From NCBI RefSeq assembly GCF_036884655.1, contig NC_088348.1, positions 27,179,501 to 27,243,500 on the forward strand: a stretch of 64,000 bases of DNA, read 5' to 3'. Below the pieces are notes generated by a model, which had not been told where the DNA came from, did not search any database, and saw only the letters and a program-made list of their open reading frames with translations. The position numbers and the translations under genes are program-made. Source of the DNA: Musa acuminata AAA Group. Its lineage: Eukaryota > Streptophyta > Magnoliopsida > Zingiberales > Musaceae. Shown in pieces: positions 9,307 to 21,005 of the stretch (position 1 is its first letter; each line of letters starts with the position of its first letter).

Positions 9307-12300
9307 ATGTCAAGCGATCAACAGGCTCACTTCGACGAACCCCCAGCCGTCAGGTCGCACACGACCGACGCAACGGATGAGCATCCCCAACAGGAGGGGG
9401 TTCGGGACGAGCGCCCCGCTGCGATCTCGAAGCGCTATTGGCGATCGTTCAACGACCCTGGTCTGTCGCCGCCCATCGCCAATCCCGGTGGCCCGTCCCC
9501 CGTGCCGCCTGAAGCCTTCTACGACCTCACACACCAGGTCCAAGCTCTTACGGGAGTGATGCAGACCATCATTCCGCTGGTCTCTCCTCCAACGTCTTCG
9601 CACTCAACCCTGCCTCCACCACGGCAACGGTCCGCCGCCCAGAACCCCGCACTGCTTCCCGAGTCTCTCGCTTCGCCTCCGGGCCAATCGACCCAACCCG
9701 GGAGCCGAGGAGCGGAGGACCCAGCGACGCACCCGACGCCCGTAGCCCCACTTTCAGACTCGGCGGAGGGCCTGTGGGCCCAGCTACGCCTCGTAGGCCG
9801 CCGACTGGACGAGGTGCAGCGTGAGGTTCGCCGGACCAGGGGAGACCCGGGGGCCGAGCAACACCAGGGGTCCCCTTTCACCCCCGAGATTCAAGAGCAT
9901 GCGATCCCGCCGCATTTTCGGCTCCCTTCATTAGACGCCTACGATGGCGCCACCGACCCGGCTGACCACGTAGCCGCTTTCCGCGCCCAGATGGCACTGT
10001 ATGGGATGTCCGACGCCCTGATGAGCAGGGTCTTCCCGACAACCCTGCGAGGCCCAGCCCGGGCGTGGTACAACAATCTGAAGACCGCGTCCATCGCCTC
10101 TTTCAACCAGTTGGCCAAGGATTTCGAACTTAACTTTCTGGCTCACGCCAAGCCGAGGCCGTCGGTGGCAATGCTCCTCGGGCTCAACCAGAGGGAGGAC
10201 GAGCCCCTTTCTCACTTCGTGGACCGCTTCACCATACAAATTCGCGGGCTGACTGATGCTCACCCCTCTTTGATGATGCAGGCATTCATGATGGGCCTGC
10301 GGCCTACCCGATTCTTTTGGTCTCTGGTGGAGCGACCCCCCACTTCGGTACCCGAAATGTTACAACGCGCAAACCAGTTCGTCGCTGCTGAAGCATGGAT
10401 GGTTGGAAGGCGCGACGAGCGCAAGAGGGTTAAGCCAGAGCAGCCCCGGCAGCAACAGCCCGCTACCTCCCGGCGTAGGGCTGGCGGACTCGACGATGCG
10501 GTACCCAGGTCCCCTCCCCCAGGCCTGAACTCCTCCCGGACCGAAATATTTCTCCACATCAAGGAGAAAGGTCTTCTCAAAGATTCTCACCCGATGAATA
10601 GCCCGCGCGAACTCGCGGACCGCTCTAAATACTGCCGTTTTCATCGACAGCCCGGTCACGACACCGAGGAGTGTCGAGAATTAAAAAGGCAAATTGAGGA
10701 GCTCATCCGCCGAGGGCACCTCGGCTCATACCTCCGACCAGAAAAGGAGTTCTCGCCACGCCCGGAGGGACCCATCGAGCGGCACATAGATGTCATAACC
10801 GGCGGGCCAGCGTCCGGAGGGAACTCCATGGCGGGCGGAAAGGCCTACGCCAGGGCCTCCCGAGCCGAAGCTTCCAAACATGAAAAAGGCCCCGAAGTCA
10901 CCTTCCCGACCGGGGGACCCGTGCCAGCCGAACATGATGACGCACTGGTGATATCAGCCAGAATCGCCAACGCGCAAGTAAGAAGGATCATGGTCGACAT
11001 TGGAAGCTCGGCCGATATACTTTATTGGGACGCTTTCCAAAAGCTCGGCCTGGTGAAGGAGAACATGAAGCCGGTATGCTCAACGCTCACGGGGTTCACC
11101 GGCGCCTCAATCTCGTCACTAGGGGTTATCACCCTACCCCTAACTTTGGGAGTTTCCCCGAGGACAAAGACAGTGATGACCTCCTTTCTAGTGGTCGACC
11201 TCCCCACGGCATACAACGCCATCCTCGGACGGCCAACCCTCAACAAGATCCGAGCCGTCATCTCAACTTACAACCAAACCATCAAGTTCCCGACCCACGA
11301 TGGGGTCGGAGAAGTAGCAGGGAACTCCTGGGAGTCCAGGCGTTGCTACTTAACCGCCGTATCACTAAACAAGAGAGCGAGGATCCAGTCCCCGCTGGAG
11401 GACCCCCGGGAGGGAAAAAAACCGACCCCCCGCCCCGAGCCGAAGGAATCCACCATCGACTTACCACTGATCAAAGGCAGGCCCGACCAAACAGTCAAGA
11501 TCGGGTTAGGACTGCCCGAACAGGAGCAACAGCAGCTCGTCGGCCTTCTGCAAGCCAACGCCGACATCTTCGCTTGGACGCCATCTGACCTGGTAGGAGT
11601 CCACCCGGAAGTCGCGCAACACCACCTAAACATCTCGCCCGATGCCCGTCCGGTGAAACAAAGGCCCAGGCGGCAGGCCCCAGATCGGCAACTTGCCATC
11701 CGAGAAGAGGTAAGCCGACTTCTGGCGGCCGGTTTCATAGAAGAGGCCTGGTACCCACAATGGCTCTCCAATGTAGTCCTTGTCAAAAAGCCTAATGGAA
11801 GCTGGCGGATGTGCATTGACTACACCAGTCTCAACAATGCTTGCCCAAAAGATTGCTACCCCCTACCGAAGATCGACCAGCTAGTCGACGCCACGGCCGG
11901 CCACGCCCGTCTCTCGTTTATGGATGCCTTCTCCGGGTACAACCAAATCAAGATGGCACCCGAAGACCAAGAACACACAGCTTTCCTCACCGAGCAGGGG
12001 ATATATTTTTACAAAGTCATGTCGTTCGGGTTGAAAAATGCCGGGGCCACCTACCAAAGGACGGTGAACAGGATGTTCGCCCACCAGATTGGACGAAACA
12101 TGGAGGTATATGTTGACGACATGATCGTGAAAAGCCAAACAGCCGAAGCTCATCCTTCCGACCTGGCTGAAACATTCGACACCCTGCGAAGGTTCGGCCT
12201 ACGCCTCAACCCTGCCAAGTGCGCCTTTGGCGTAACCTCGGGAAAATTCCTTGGATTCATCATACACGAGAGAGGGATTGACGCCAACCCGGAAAAGGTC

Positions 12301-14646
12301 CAGGCTGTCATAGACATGCAGCCCCCTCGGACGATCAGAGACCTGCAACGCCTTAACGGGAGGTTAGTAGCCCTATCACGCTTCCTTTCCCGATCGGGAG
12401 ATCGCTGCCTCCCCTTCTTCAAGGCCTTGAAGGATCCAAAAAACTTCCAATGGACGGCGGAATGTGAAAGGGCCTTCGAGCAGATGAAGCAACACCTGGC
12501 CAACCTCCCCCGACTCGTGTCAGTCTCCCCAGGGGAGAAGTTGAGCCTCTACCTCGCCGCCTCTCAGCACGCGGTCAGCTCGGTTCTGGTCAAGGAAAAC
12601 TCCGGCGACCAACTGCCGGTCTACTATGTCAGCCACATGCTAAGCGGACCAGAGGGACGCTACCCGCCAATCGAAAAGCTGGCACTGGCGCTCGTCCTGT
12701 CAGCGCGAAGGCTCCGCCCTTACTTCCAGGCCCACCCGATAGAGGTAATAACTGACCGGCCGCTTCGGCTCGTTCTGTCTAAATTCGACGTTGCAGGGCG
12801 CCTCCTCAAATGGGCAGTGGAGCTCGGCGAGCATGACATACAGTACACGCCTCGGACCACCATTAAAGCCCAGTCCGTGGCAGACTTTATCGCGGAGCTG
12901 ACCCCGAGTACAGGCGAAGAACTCGAGCCACCGCGTGACACGTGGACTCTCCACGTAGACGGGTCGGCCAACGCAAAGGGCGCCGGCGCAGGGCTGGTGC
13001 TGGTGACACCTGACGGCCGCTCGATTGAGCGCTCCTTCCGTTTCGGGTTCAGGGCTACCAACAACGAAGCAGAATACGAGGCTCTCCTGGCAGGGCTCCG
13101 ATTGGCGCTGGAGATGCGGGTGACCGACATACGCGTAATCACCGACTCACAACTGGTGGCTAGGCAGCTCGACGGCGAATACGAAGCCCGGGACTCGACC
13201 ATGGCGAAATACTTGGCACAGGTAAAAAACCTTGCCACCAAGTTCGTCCATTTTGGATTGTCGAATGTTCCCAGGAGCGAGAACCAGCGAGCCGACACCC
13301 TGGCAAAACTAGCGTCCGGCTCGGCCCCCAGGGCTCGACCCGAGACCGAAGAGCTCCCCCACCGAGCCATAGAGGTCGTCGCCACCGTCACGGACGACGC
13401 GCCGGCCACCTGGGTACAAGAGATGCTACGCTTCAAGCGAGACGGGACCCTACCCGACGACGAAACAGCGGCTCGACGCTTGCGTCGGACGCAGGCATGG
13501 TACTCTGAAGAAGGAGGACGGTTGTACAAGCGGTCTTTCTCGCGCCCCTTGCTGCGCTGTCTAGAGCCGAACGAAGCCCGGACAGTTCTGTCCGACATGC
13601 ATGAAGGGGCCTGCGGGGAACATATGGGCGAACGAGCCCTGGCGCACAAGATACTCCGACAGGGGTATTACTGGCCGACCATGCGCCAGGACGCGAAAGC
13701 TTTCGTGCGGCGATGCAGCTCATGCCAGGAGCACGCCCGCATCGCCCGACAGCCGGCGGTCCTGTTCACCCCCGTCGACTGTGCTTGGCCATTCGCGCAG
13801 TGGGGGCTGGACATACTCGGGCCTCTCCCACCCGCCTCCGGCCAGCGGAAGTACATCATCGTAGGAGTGGACTACTTTACCAGGTGGGTCGAAGCCGAGC
13901 CCCTAGCCACCATTACGGAGTCACAAGTGGAAAGGTTCGTGTGGAGAAACCTCATAACACGGTTTGGCCTGCCCCAGTCCATCGTCACCGATAATGGACC
14001 TCAATTCGCCGGCAAGAGGTTCCAAAAGTTTTGCGCCGAGCACAAAATTCAGCTGAGATTTAGCTCGGTGGCTTACCCCCAGGCAAACGGGCTAGCTGAA
14101 GTAACCAACCGGTCTATCGTCGACGGTCTCAAGAGGAGGGTGTCCGCTGCCCGATCAGCTTGGATCGAAGAGCTCCCGAGCGTCCTGTGGGCGCTACGCA
14201 CTACCCCCAAGACCCCGACCGGGGAGTCTCCCTACAGCCTCACGTTCGGGACCGAGGCCGTATTACCATCCGAAGTAGCCGTCCCAACTCCGCGGACAGC
14301 AGGCTACAGCGAAGAGGCCTCGTGTGAAGGACTCCGATCCAACCTGGATCTGCTCGAGGAAAGACGGGCCAGCGCACACCAGAAAGCTCTTTCTTACAAA
14401 AGAGCCGTGGCAAGGGTCTACAACCGGAGGGTGCGACCCCGGTCGATAAAGATTGAGGACCTGGTCCTGCGCAAAATCGAGGTCAGCCACCCAACCCAAG
14501 TAAGGGGGAAACTGGCCCCGAAGTGGGAAGGACCCTACCGGGTCATCGGAGTATCCCGACCGGGGACGTTCCGACTCGCAACAATGGATGGCGACCCCGT
14601 GCCCCGGACTTGGAATATACAGAACCTTAGAAAATACTTCATCTGA
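9307..14646 (+). CDS. Gag-Pol polyprotein of the Tat element
   Basis: A single frame encodes all retroviral-type proteins, and the TGA at 14644-14646 ends it. Residues are numbered from the in-frame ATG at 9280. I prefer the ATG at 9307 (residue 10) because the older copy starts at the matching codon and lacks the first ATG. Order: gag (about 210-340); knuckle-like C-X2-H...H-X4-C (452-465); aspartic protease with D573-I-G instead of DTG; reverse transcriptase with YVDD at 944-947; a first RNase H that has LYLAAS where the catalytic Asp is expected; a second, archaeal-type RNase H with D1227, [15 protein letters not shown] and NQRADTLA; integrase with H1441, H1448, C1479, C1482 and D1511, D1571, E1607. 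No internal stop or frameshift is present. The product would form virus-like particles and copy and integrate the element. Confidence 0.93.
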   Translation: MSSDQQAHFDEPPAVRSHTTDATDEHPQQEGVRDERPAAISKRYWRSFNDPGLSPPIANPGGPSPVPPEAFYDLTHQVQALTGVMQTIIPLVSPPTSSHSTLPPPRQRSAAQNPALLPESLASPPGQSTQPGSRGAEDPATHPTPVAPLSDSAEGLWAQLRLVGRRLDEVQREVRRTRGDPGAEQHQGSPFTPEIQEHAIPPHFRLPSLDAYDGATDPADHVAAFRAQMALYGMSDALMSRVFPTTLRGPARAWYNNLKTASIASFNQLAKDFELNFLAHAKPRPSVAMLLGLNQREDEPLSHFVDRFTIQIRGLTDAHPSLMMQAFMMGLRPTRFFWSLVERPPTSVPEMLQRANQFVAAEAWMVGRRDERKRVKPEQPRQQQPATSRRRAGGLDDAVPRSPPPGLNSSRTEIFLHIKEKGLLKDSHPMNSPRELADRSKYCRFHRQPGHDTEECRELKRQIEELIRRGHLGSYLRPEKEFSPRPEGPIERHIDVITGGPASGGNSMAGGKAYARASRAEASKHEKGPEVTFPTGGPVPAEHDDALVISARIANAQVRRIMVDIGSSADILYWDAFQKLGLVKENMKPVCSTLTGFTGASISSLGVITLPLTLGVSPRTKTVMTSFLVVDLPTAYNAILGRPTLNKIRAVISTYNQTIKFPTHDGVGEVAGNSWESRRCYLTAVSLNKRARIQSPLEDPREGKKPTPRPEPKESTIDLPLIKGRPDQTVKIGLGLPEQEQQQLVGLLQANADIFAWTPSDLVGVHPEVAQHHLNISPDARPVKQRPRRQAPDRQLAIREEVSRLLAAGFIEEAWYPQWLSNVVLVKKPNGSWRMCIDYTSLNNACPKDCYPLPKIDQLVDATAGHARLSFMDAFSGYNQIKMAPEDQEHTAFLTEQGIYFYKVMSFGLKNAGATYQRTVNRMFAHQIGRNMEVYVDDMIVKSQTAEAHPSDLAETFDTLRRFGLRLNPAKCAFGVTSGKFLGFIIHERGIDANPEKVQAVIDMQPPRTIRDLQRLNGRLVALSRFLSRSGDRCLPFFKALKDPKNFQWTAECERAFEQMKQHLANLPRLVSVSPGEKLSLYLAASQHAVSSVLVKENSGDQLPVYYVSHMLSGPEGRYPPIEKLALALVLSARRLRPYFQAHPIEVITDRPLRLVLSKFDVAGRLLKWAVELGEHDIQYTPRTTIKAQSVADFIAELTPSTGEELEPPRDTWTLHVDGSANAKGAGAGLVLVTPDGRSIERSFRFGFRATNNEAEYEALLAGLRLALEMRVTDIRVITDSQLVARQLDGEYEARDSTMAKYLAQVKNLATKFVHFGLSNVPRSENQRADTLAKLASGSAPRARPETEELPHRAIEVVATVTDDAPATWVQEMLRFKRDGTLPDDETAARRLRRTQAWYSEEGGRLYKRSFSRPLLRCLEPNEARTVLSDMHEGACGEHMGERALAHKILRQGYYWPTMRQDAKAFVRRCSSCQEHARIARQPAVLFTPVDCAWPFAQWGLDILGPLPPASGQRKYIIVGVDYFTRWVEAEPLATITESQVERFVWRNLITRFGLPQSIVTDNGPQFAGKRFQKFCAEHKIQLRFSSVAYPQANGLAEVTNRSIVDGLKRRVSAARSAWIEELPSVLWALRTTPKTPTGESPYSLTFGTEAVLPSEVAVPTPRTAGYSEEASCEGLRSNLDLLEERRASAHQKALSYKRAVARVYNRRVRPRSIKIEDLVLRKIEVSHPTQVRGKLAPKWEGPYRVIGVSRPGTFRLATMDGDPVPRTWNIQNLRKYFI

Positions 14647-14806
14647 AGACACGGGCACTACGCAAACACGAAAATCAGAAGAAAAGAGCATCTTATTAAA
14701 AAGGAGGGGATACAGAACCATAACCATGAGGAACAGAAACCAAAACTCATACAGAAAACCCCTCACACCCTCGACCTCGACTCCGACATACAAAAAACAA
14801 CGCTCA
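14647..14806. other. Gap between the gag-pol stop and the antisense gene stop
   Basis: Short AT-richer linker between the convergent sense gag-pol and antisense gene. Both transcripts would end or overlap here. Confidence 0.4.
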
Positions 14807-16849
14807 TCACTCTCCTGGAGTCTTCGGGCGGTCGTCGAATGGCACGTCCTCCGGCATGTCCACCTCAAGATCCACGGGATGGGAGGCAAAGGGATCCCTT
14901 TCCACCTCGGAGCCAGGAGGGCATGAGCCGAAGCGACCTAGGGCGATTCTGTATCCGTACTCGTAGGATACTCGCCCCATTCGGGTCAATCCAAGCTCGA
15001 AGTTCTCGGACTTCTTGTAAGCTTCGATCGCCTCTTTATCCTTCGACGGGCGAAGGCGGACCTCCTCGGCTAGCGCGTCCGAAGCTGCGCGGGCTTCAGC
15101 CTCGGCCTTTTCCGCCCTTTTGGTAAGGCCAAGCGCCTCCGACCTCAGTAGGCGCAGCTCCGCCCGATCCAAACGGAGAAACTCTTCGAGTTCCTTGACC
15201 GAACTGCCCGATTGCTCGAGCTCCGCCTTCAGGCGCGCCACCTCCTCCTCGGAGTCGGTCGTGCGTTTTTCCGCGGCCGCCACCGCTTCTGGGCCCGACC
15301 CGGCCCGAACTTCCTCTAGCTGGTGGCACAGCTCGGAGTTGCACTCGCTGAGGTTCCAGATTACCTGGCCAGCATCACGCACTCGGTCCATCAGCGCCGT
15401 CGAGTAGTGGAGGCCCTACCGCAGAAGAAAGAGGGTCAACGCACGGTCACAAAGACACTTGAAGTTAACAAAACACTTACCAGTGTCAAAAACCTCCCCG
15501 CCTTGATGAGCATAGCCTCCGAGGGCAGGGTGTATAGGTCCCGAGCCAAGTCGGGGTGGAGCACGCCTCGAAGAAAAGCGGCCGAGGGATCTCCCCCGGC
15601 CCATACCTTGTCCCCCCGGGATAGCCCTTTCCAACGGGCGACTAACGGGTCGGAAGCCTCCCCCGGAGGAAGCTCGCCCATAACCAACGACCATAGAGGC
15701 TCGTCGGCCCCCGTGCGTAGCCCGCACAGGTCGTCCACCGTAGGCAGGCTCGACCTCTTCCCGGCCGCCCCTTGGCTAGACCCGTCCACTTGGGAAGGCC
15801 CGTCATCCCGAACGGCCCGCTTTGTGCCAACGGTTGTCGAAGGGAGGGCCCCCGCCTTGGCTTTCCCGGGACCAGCTGTTTTCGCCTTCTTTGACGGGCG
15901 CCCCTCCAGGATCTCTAACGGAGCGTCCGCCGAGCCGGGCAACGGGTCGGCTGAGGGATGCGGAGAGAGAGCGGCGGACGGGCGTGGGGAAGAAGCCGAC
16001 GACGAACGGCCACCGCGTAGTGACAGAAGCTTCATTCCTACAAAGGAAAACAAGCAAACTATCACAAACTGTGGGAACAGGCGAGACACGAAGAACACCC
16101 GCTATAAACGTACCCCCGAAAGCCGGGCTAAGGCCCGCCTCGGCCAGCCACTCCTCGGTCATAGCTCGGATGGCCTGAGAACCGGGAAGGATTGCCCGAA
16201 GCCTCTTCAGGTCCCGACGCTCCTCGTCGTTCAAGTCCGAGACTGTGTTATCTATTACCCTCACTGCCCACCGAACTCCGAAGCCCCAATCCTTCGACCA
16301 GCTAATGTAAAAAAACCGCCCCTTCCACCCTTTGTTATTCGAAGGGGCCCCCCCGACGCGAAAGCCGGTCCGGGCTGACACGAAATAGCCCCCCGGCCCC
16401 TTGAGAAGGCGAAAACAAGAGAGAAAGAGGTTTCGGGTAGGGGTGATGTTAGCATAATAACATTCCCCTAAGAACGCTACTAGGTAACGCCATGAATTAG
16501 GCGCCACCTGGGAAGGCGAAATCCGCCACAGAGAAAGACAGGAGACAATGATAGGGTGAAGGGGAAGGCGCAACCCAGCCTCTAGGGCATCTTGAGTCAG
16601 CGCGAAACCTTGAGGGACCGGGTCGTACGACCGCTGCCCCGGATCGGGTGCGACCAGAACAAACTCCTCCGGGATGTGAAAACGCTCCCGGAGCTTTTCC
16701 AGCAACGACCCGCTCACCGCCGAGTCGAGGTCGTGCGGCCACATTAGAGCCTCAAGGGCTCGCGCCGCCTCCTCGTCTGGGGAGGGCGGAGGCGTGCGCT
16801 CCCGGGCTCTATCGAGGGACAAAGGTGGAGAGACAGGCGAGAGGGGCAT
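14807..16849 (-). CDS. Antisense three-exon gene inside the Tat element (putative gypsy-type transposon protein)
   Basis: Minus-strand exons 16849-16114, 16037-15481 and 15415-14807 join in frame to 633 residues. Intron 1 is 76 bp (donor GGGG|GTACGT, acceptor CTTTGTAG, phase 1). Intron 2 is 65 bp (donor CTG|GTAAGT, acceptor GCGGTAG, phase 0). Exon 1 carries a globular region with RFHIPEEFVLVAPDPG and WRYLVAFLGECYYANITP, which I recognise as the plant family named 'putative gypsy type transposon' (Pfam Transposase_28). Exon 2 is Ser/Pro-rich with a basic PSKKAK stretch, a possible nuclear signal. Exon 3 is a long charged coiled coil ending in an acidic tail. Antisense extra ORFs are known in Tat/Retand elements; their function is unknown. 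Introns survive retrotransposition because they are antisense to the genomic RNA. The ATG at 16849 is the first in frame. Confidence 0.72.
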
Positions 16850-17196
16850 CCTTACCGGCTTGAGAACGAACAAGAGGGACGGCGAGAGAGCGACTGGGGA
16901 GTGACGGCGTAGGAAAGGAGAAGGCGCGATGACAGAAAGGACGATGAGGCACAAGACTCAGCAACAAGAATCGAGAAACGGGCCGAGTGCGCCGTTTACA
17001 TAGAAAAAATCCCGCCGGGAGAGACGTCCCTTCGTCTCCCCATAGCGGCCAACAGCTCATCCGCACACTCACTCATCGCATCAGGGAAGGTCAACGAACA
17101 CCCCATCATAAATGCGGACCCAAGGTCGCTGCAGGGAAGGACAGGGAGAACGGCCACTGCGACTCCTCGACGCCTAAGAGGAATGACGATCTTTTC
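16850..17196. other. Likely promoter region of the antisense gene
   Basis: About 350 bp between the antisense ATG and the 60-bp array, GC-rich. A minus-strand promoter for the antisense gene would have to lie here or within the array. No clear TATA box is seen on the minus strand. Confidence 0.35.
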
Positions 17197-18685
17197 GCAT
17201 GTTCCCGAGACCACCTCCTCGGCGCGGCCAGCCCGCCCGAGATGTGCTCCTCGGCCGCATGTCCCCGAGACCACCTCCTCGGCGCGGCCAGCCCGCCCGA
17301 GACGTGCTCCTCGGCCACATGTCCCCGAGACCACCTCCTCGGCGCGGCCAACCCGCTCGAGACGTGCTCCTCGGCTGCATGTCCCCGAGACCACGTCCTC
17401 GGCGCAGCCAGCCCGCCCGAGACGTGCTCCTCGGCCACATGTTCCCGAGACCACCTCCTCGGCGCGGCCAGCCTGCCCGAGACGTGCTCCTCGGCCGTAT
17501 GTTCCCGAGACCACCTCCTCGGCGCGGCCAGCCCGCCCGAGACGTGCTCCTCGGCCACATGTTCCCGAGACCACCTCCTCGGCGCGGCCAGCCCGCCCGA
17601 GACGTGCTCCTCGGCCGCATGTCCCCGAGACCACCTCCTCGGTGCGGCCAGCCCGCCCGAGACGTGCTCCTCGGCCACATGTCCCCGAGACCACCTCCTC
17701 GGCGCGGCCAATCCGCCCGAGACGTGCTCCTCGGCTGCATGTCCCCGAGACCACGTCCTCGGCACGGCCAGCCTGCCCGAGACGTGCTCCTCGGCCGCAT
17801 GTCCCCGAGACCACCTCCTCGGCACGGTCAGCCAGCCCGAGACGTGCTCCTCGGCCGCATTTCCCCGAGACCACCTCCTTGGCGCGGCCAGCCCGCCCGA
17901 GACGTACTCCTCGGCCACATGTCCCCGAGACCACCTCCTCGGCGCGGCCAACCCGCCCGAGACGTGCTCCTCGGCCACATGTTCCCGAGACCACCTCCTC
18001 GGCGCGGCCAGCCTGCCCGAGACGTGCTCCTCGGCTGCATGTTCCCGAGACCACCTCCTCGGCGCGGCCAGCCCGCCCGAGACGTGCTCCTCGGCCACAT
18101 GTTCCCGAGACCACCTGCTCGGCGCGGCCAGCCCGCCCGAGACGTGCTCCTCGGCCGCATGTCCCCGAGACCACCTCCTCGGCGCGGCCAGCCCGCCCGA
18201 GACGTGCTCCTCGGCCACATGTCCCCGAGACCACCTCCTCGGCGCGGCCAATCCGCCCGAGACGTGCTCCTCGGCTGCATGTCCCCGAGACCACGTCCTC
18301 GGCACGGCCAGCCTGCCCGAGACGTGCTCCTCGGCCGCATATCCCCGAGACCACCTCCTCGGCACGGTCAGCCAGCCCGAGACGTGCTCCTCGGCCGCAT
18401 GTCCCCGAGACCACCTCCTCGGCGCGGCCAGCCCGCCCGAGACGTGCTCCTCGGCTACATGTCCCCGAGACCACGTCCTCGGCACGGCCAGCCCGCCCGA
18501 GACGTGCTCCTCGGCCGCGTGTTCCCGAGACCACATCCTCGGCGCGGCCAGCCCGCCCGAGACGTGCTCCTCGGTCATATGTCCCCGAGACCGCCTTTTC
18601 GGCGCGGCCAGCCCGCCCGAGACGTGCTCCTCGGCCGCGTGTCGCCGAAAGCACCTACGCAGCGCGGTCTATTTGCCCCGGACAT
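17197..18685 (+). repeat. 60-bp tandem array, about 24 copies, with a 540-bp higher-order unit
   Basis: Exactly 60-bp monomers (core CCCGAGACCACCTCCTCGG, then CGCGGCCAGCCCGCCCGAG, then ACGTGCTCCTCGGCC) run without indels from about 17197. The last copy decays after 18640. Diagnostic variants such as ATCCGCCCGA, GGCACGGTCAGCC and CCACGTCCTC recur in the same order 540 bp (nine monomers) apart: 17401-17940 matches 17941-18480. Because 60 is a multiple of three, long frames stay open on both strands. These 'ORFs' are repeats, and I do not call them genes. The array sits between the antisense gene and the 3' LTR, as in Retand elements. Confidence 0.95.
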
Positions 18686-18774
18686 GTGCCTCAATCGTGA
18701 ACCGCGAAGAGAACCATCGCTTACCGATCAAAGCCACGCCTCGAATCCCCGCCGTCCGATGCCGAGCCATGGCT

Positions 18775-18790
18775 TCCTTTGGGGGGGATA
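18775..18790 (+). promoter_or_regulatory. Polypurine tract
   Basis: CCTTTGGGGGGGATA lies immediately before the 3' LTR start at 18791. A matching CCGGGGGGGAATA lies before the 3' LTR of the older element (23071-23083). This is the expected place and composition of the plus-strand DNA primer. Confidence 0.8.
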
Positions 18791-19415
18791 TGATATGGCA
18801 AAAAATGGCGGACCCCACTCCTGGCAACGTCCCCCGCACGTGGACAGGCGCGGCGCCCCAGGAAGAGCAATAAGGGTGACGGTCTGCGTCCGGACGTCAG
18901 CCTCGCTGAGCCCACAGCCTCCTTCAGTTGACCCAGCACAGTAGGACGAGACAAAAGTAGGTAGCGGTTGGAGCTCGCCCATACCCTGCGATTCCCCGGT
19001 CCCCTACGCAACATCCTCGGCGATGTCGGACGCTATCGGAGGTACTGCCCCGACTGACGGGATGGTGCGCCCGGTAATGCCGAGTCCCCCTATAAACACC
19101 CCCGAGCCAGAAGGAGAAGAGGGACTGGCTCCTGAAAGGAAAACGACCTCCACGTCACTCTCTAACTTGATCATCGGAGGGGTCGGGTGGAGCATCCCGA
19201 CCCGACCTTTGTGCAGGTACCGAGCCGAGGCCCCCGTCCGGATACGCAGCATCCCCGCCCGGAGGAAGTCGCAGCGTCGCCCCGAGGCCGAGGCCGCGCC
19301 CGACCGCCTTGGCAGAGACGAGCAACGCCCCAGGGAGATCCTCACCATTCGGACCCCCGAACGAGCCGAGACGACCCCCCGGGTCACGGCTAAGAAAAAG
19401 GTGTTTACCCTAACA
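18791..19415 (+). repeat. 3' LTR of the young Tat element
   Basis: 625 bp, the same length as the 5' LTR with no indel and about eight substitutions. Ends are TGATATGG...CCCTAACA, followed by the target duplication GATAC at 19416-19420. The leader hairpin is present at 19180-19203. Confidence 0.95.
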
Positions 19416-19420
19416 GATAC

Positions 19421-20258
19421 GAATGATATCACCCGCTAATTCTAACATCACACCTACACTATCATAATTAATCAAATCACAAGGCAGATGTCCATATGTT
19501 AATATAAGCCTTGAACAAAAACTTATCTTCCCCATTCCCAATAAGCAGTGGCAACATGTCCCATTCTTCTGTTCATCAACAACCAGGCCTACATAGGTGT
19601 GGATTTGGGTTTGGGTCAAGAATTATTGACTTGTCTTGCTTGAAATTACTTTTAGTAATCAAGTTAAACCTTTTATTTTTCCTATTAAATGCCAATCTCA
19701 TGTCTTATAAATAATCAAATCAGTAGTTATTACTTTTACTCACAGGATCCAATTATCATAAGTGATTATAATGAGTTAATTATATATTATCCTTATAATT
19801 AATTATTTTTAGCATCGATCTTTATATTTTTTTAAAATTAAAATTCCTAAACTTATGAAATTAAAATAGGGATCCCTATATATAACAACATTGAAATTGC
19901 TATAGAAGATTAAAAATCAAGTGATAGAGAGAAGGATTTTGTTGAAGCAACAAGTTAAGTTTTTTACTTTCGTAAGTATAAAGATATTAATATAACTTTT
20001 GAAAGTATAAATATTAGAATGTTAAAGATAATTAATTATAAAAGATAATATATAATTAGTCCAAATAACCCTTATCTATCATTTATTATTTTTAATTGAT
20101 CTTAACATGCATGATGTTGTTGAAGAATCTATCTTTTGAGTTGAGAAGTGATGTTACTATTATTAAAGGAATGAAAGGACTATGGTAGGGAGAAAGAAAA
20201 CAGATTGGAGTGAGAGTGAGATTGAATCTACTGATGGGAAGATTATGTAACACTCATG

Positions 20259-20260
<2 letters not shown>
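19421..20260. other. AT-rich spacer between the two Tat elements
   Basis: Host sequence into which both elements inserted. AT-rich, with no codon-biased frame or RNA gene seen. Confidence 0.5.

Positions 20261-20336
<76 letters not shown>
20261..20336. repeat. (TA)n microsatellite, about 38 units
   Basis: An uninterrupted TA run of about 76 bp. No function can be assigned. Such runs often vary in length between individuals and are prone to assembly error. Confidence 0.9.
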
Positions 20337-20341
<5 letters not shown>

Positions 20342-20423
20342 CCAAAATAAGATAAGATAATAGCTTTATCTTATCCTAGTTGAATATTGTTTCAGTTTAC
20401 AGAGATAAGATTTATCATGTAAG

Positions 20424-20980
20424 TGATGAGGATAATAATTGCGATAAGACCCGGCTGACGTCAGCTGCCCCATATGACGCCTCACGCCTCGATCGACCCG
20501 ACAACACCCGGTCAAAGGAACCAGAACGTCGACCGAGGCGCATTGACATCCTGCTCAGGCCCAACCCTGCACGTCACGCCAACCGGTGTCAGATGCCACC
20601 AGGAGTATGATCCTGCCCCCTGCAAGCGGGCAGATCAGGCGACAATAACCTCCCCTATAAATACCCTCGCGTTCATATGAGAAAAGGGGGAGAGACCTTA
20701 GCTAAACAAACCCCCTCCACTATCTTCTAACTTGATCGTCGGAGGGGTCGGGTCGAGCTTCCCGACCCGACCTTTGTGCAGGTGCGAAGCCGAAGGTTCC
20801 CACCGGATGTGCAGGCGAGGAGTTCTTGCCCGGAGGAAACGGTGACCCCTCTCCGATCGGACCACTGCAGTCGACCACCTCAGCGGACCCGAGGGTCGTA
20901 CCGGGAAGATCCCCGTCATCAGGACCTGAACCGAGCCGTGTCGGCCCCGAGGCCACAGCTCAAGGTAGTTTCCCACAACA
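20424..20980 (+). repeat. 5' LTR of the older Tat element
   Basis: 557 bp, TATA box CTATAAATACC near 20655, leader hairpin GGGTCGGG 20745-20752 with CCCGACCC 20761-20768, then CTTTGTGCAGG. The primer binding site begins at 20984 after the LTR. Confidence 0.92.
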
Positions 20981-21005
20981 TTTTGGCGCTAGAAGGAGGG
21001 CCCTG

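Larger units (their letters stand above)
8653..19415 (+). mobile_element. Complete Ty3/gypsy LTR retrotransposon, Tat/Retand type
   Basis: The element is 10,763 bp, flanked by the 5-bp TSD GATAC (8648-8652 and 19416-19420). The two LTRs are each 625 bp, start TGATATGG and end CCCTAACA. By eye they differ at about eight positions (about 1.3%), so the insertion is young. In order it holds: 5' LTR, primer binding site, gag-pol in one open frame with protease, RT, two RNase H domains and integrase, an antisense spliced gene, a 60-bp tandem array, a G-rich polypurine tract, and 3' LTR. A second RNase H, extra antisense coding capacity and a tandem array before the 3' LTR are known marks of the Tat lineage, Retand in particular. 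Confidence 0.95.

Noticed and set aside
16987..18944. Several 500-630-residue open frames on both strands through the 60-bp array
   Set aside because: They are by-products of a 60-bp period (a multiple of three) without stops. All frames are open at once, the peptides are simple 20-residue repeats, and no start context or splice signal favours one.
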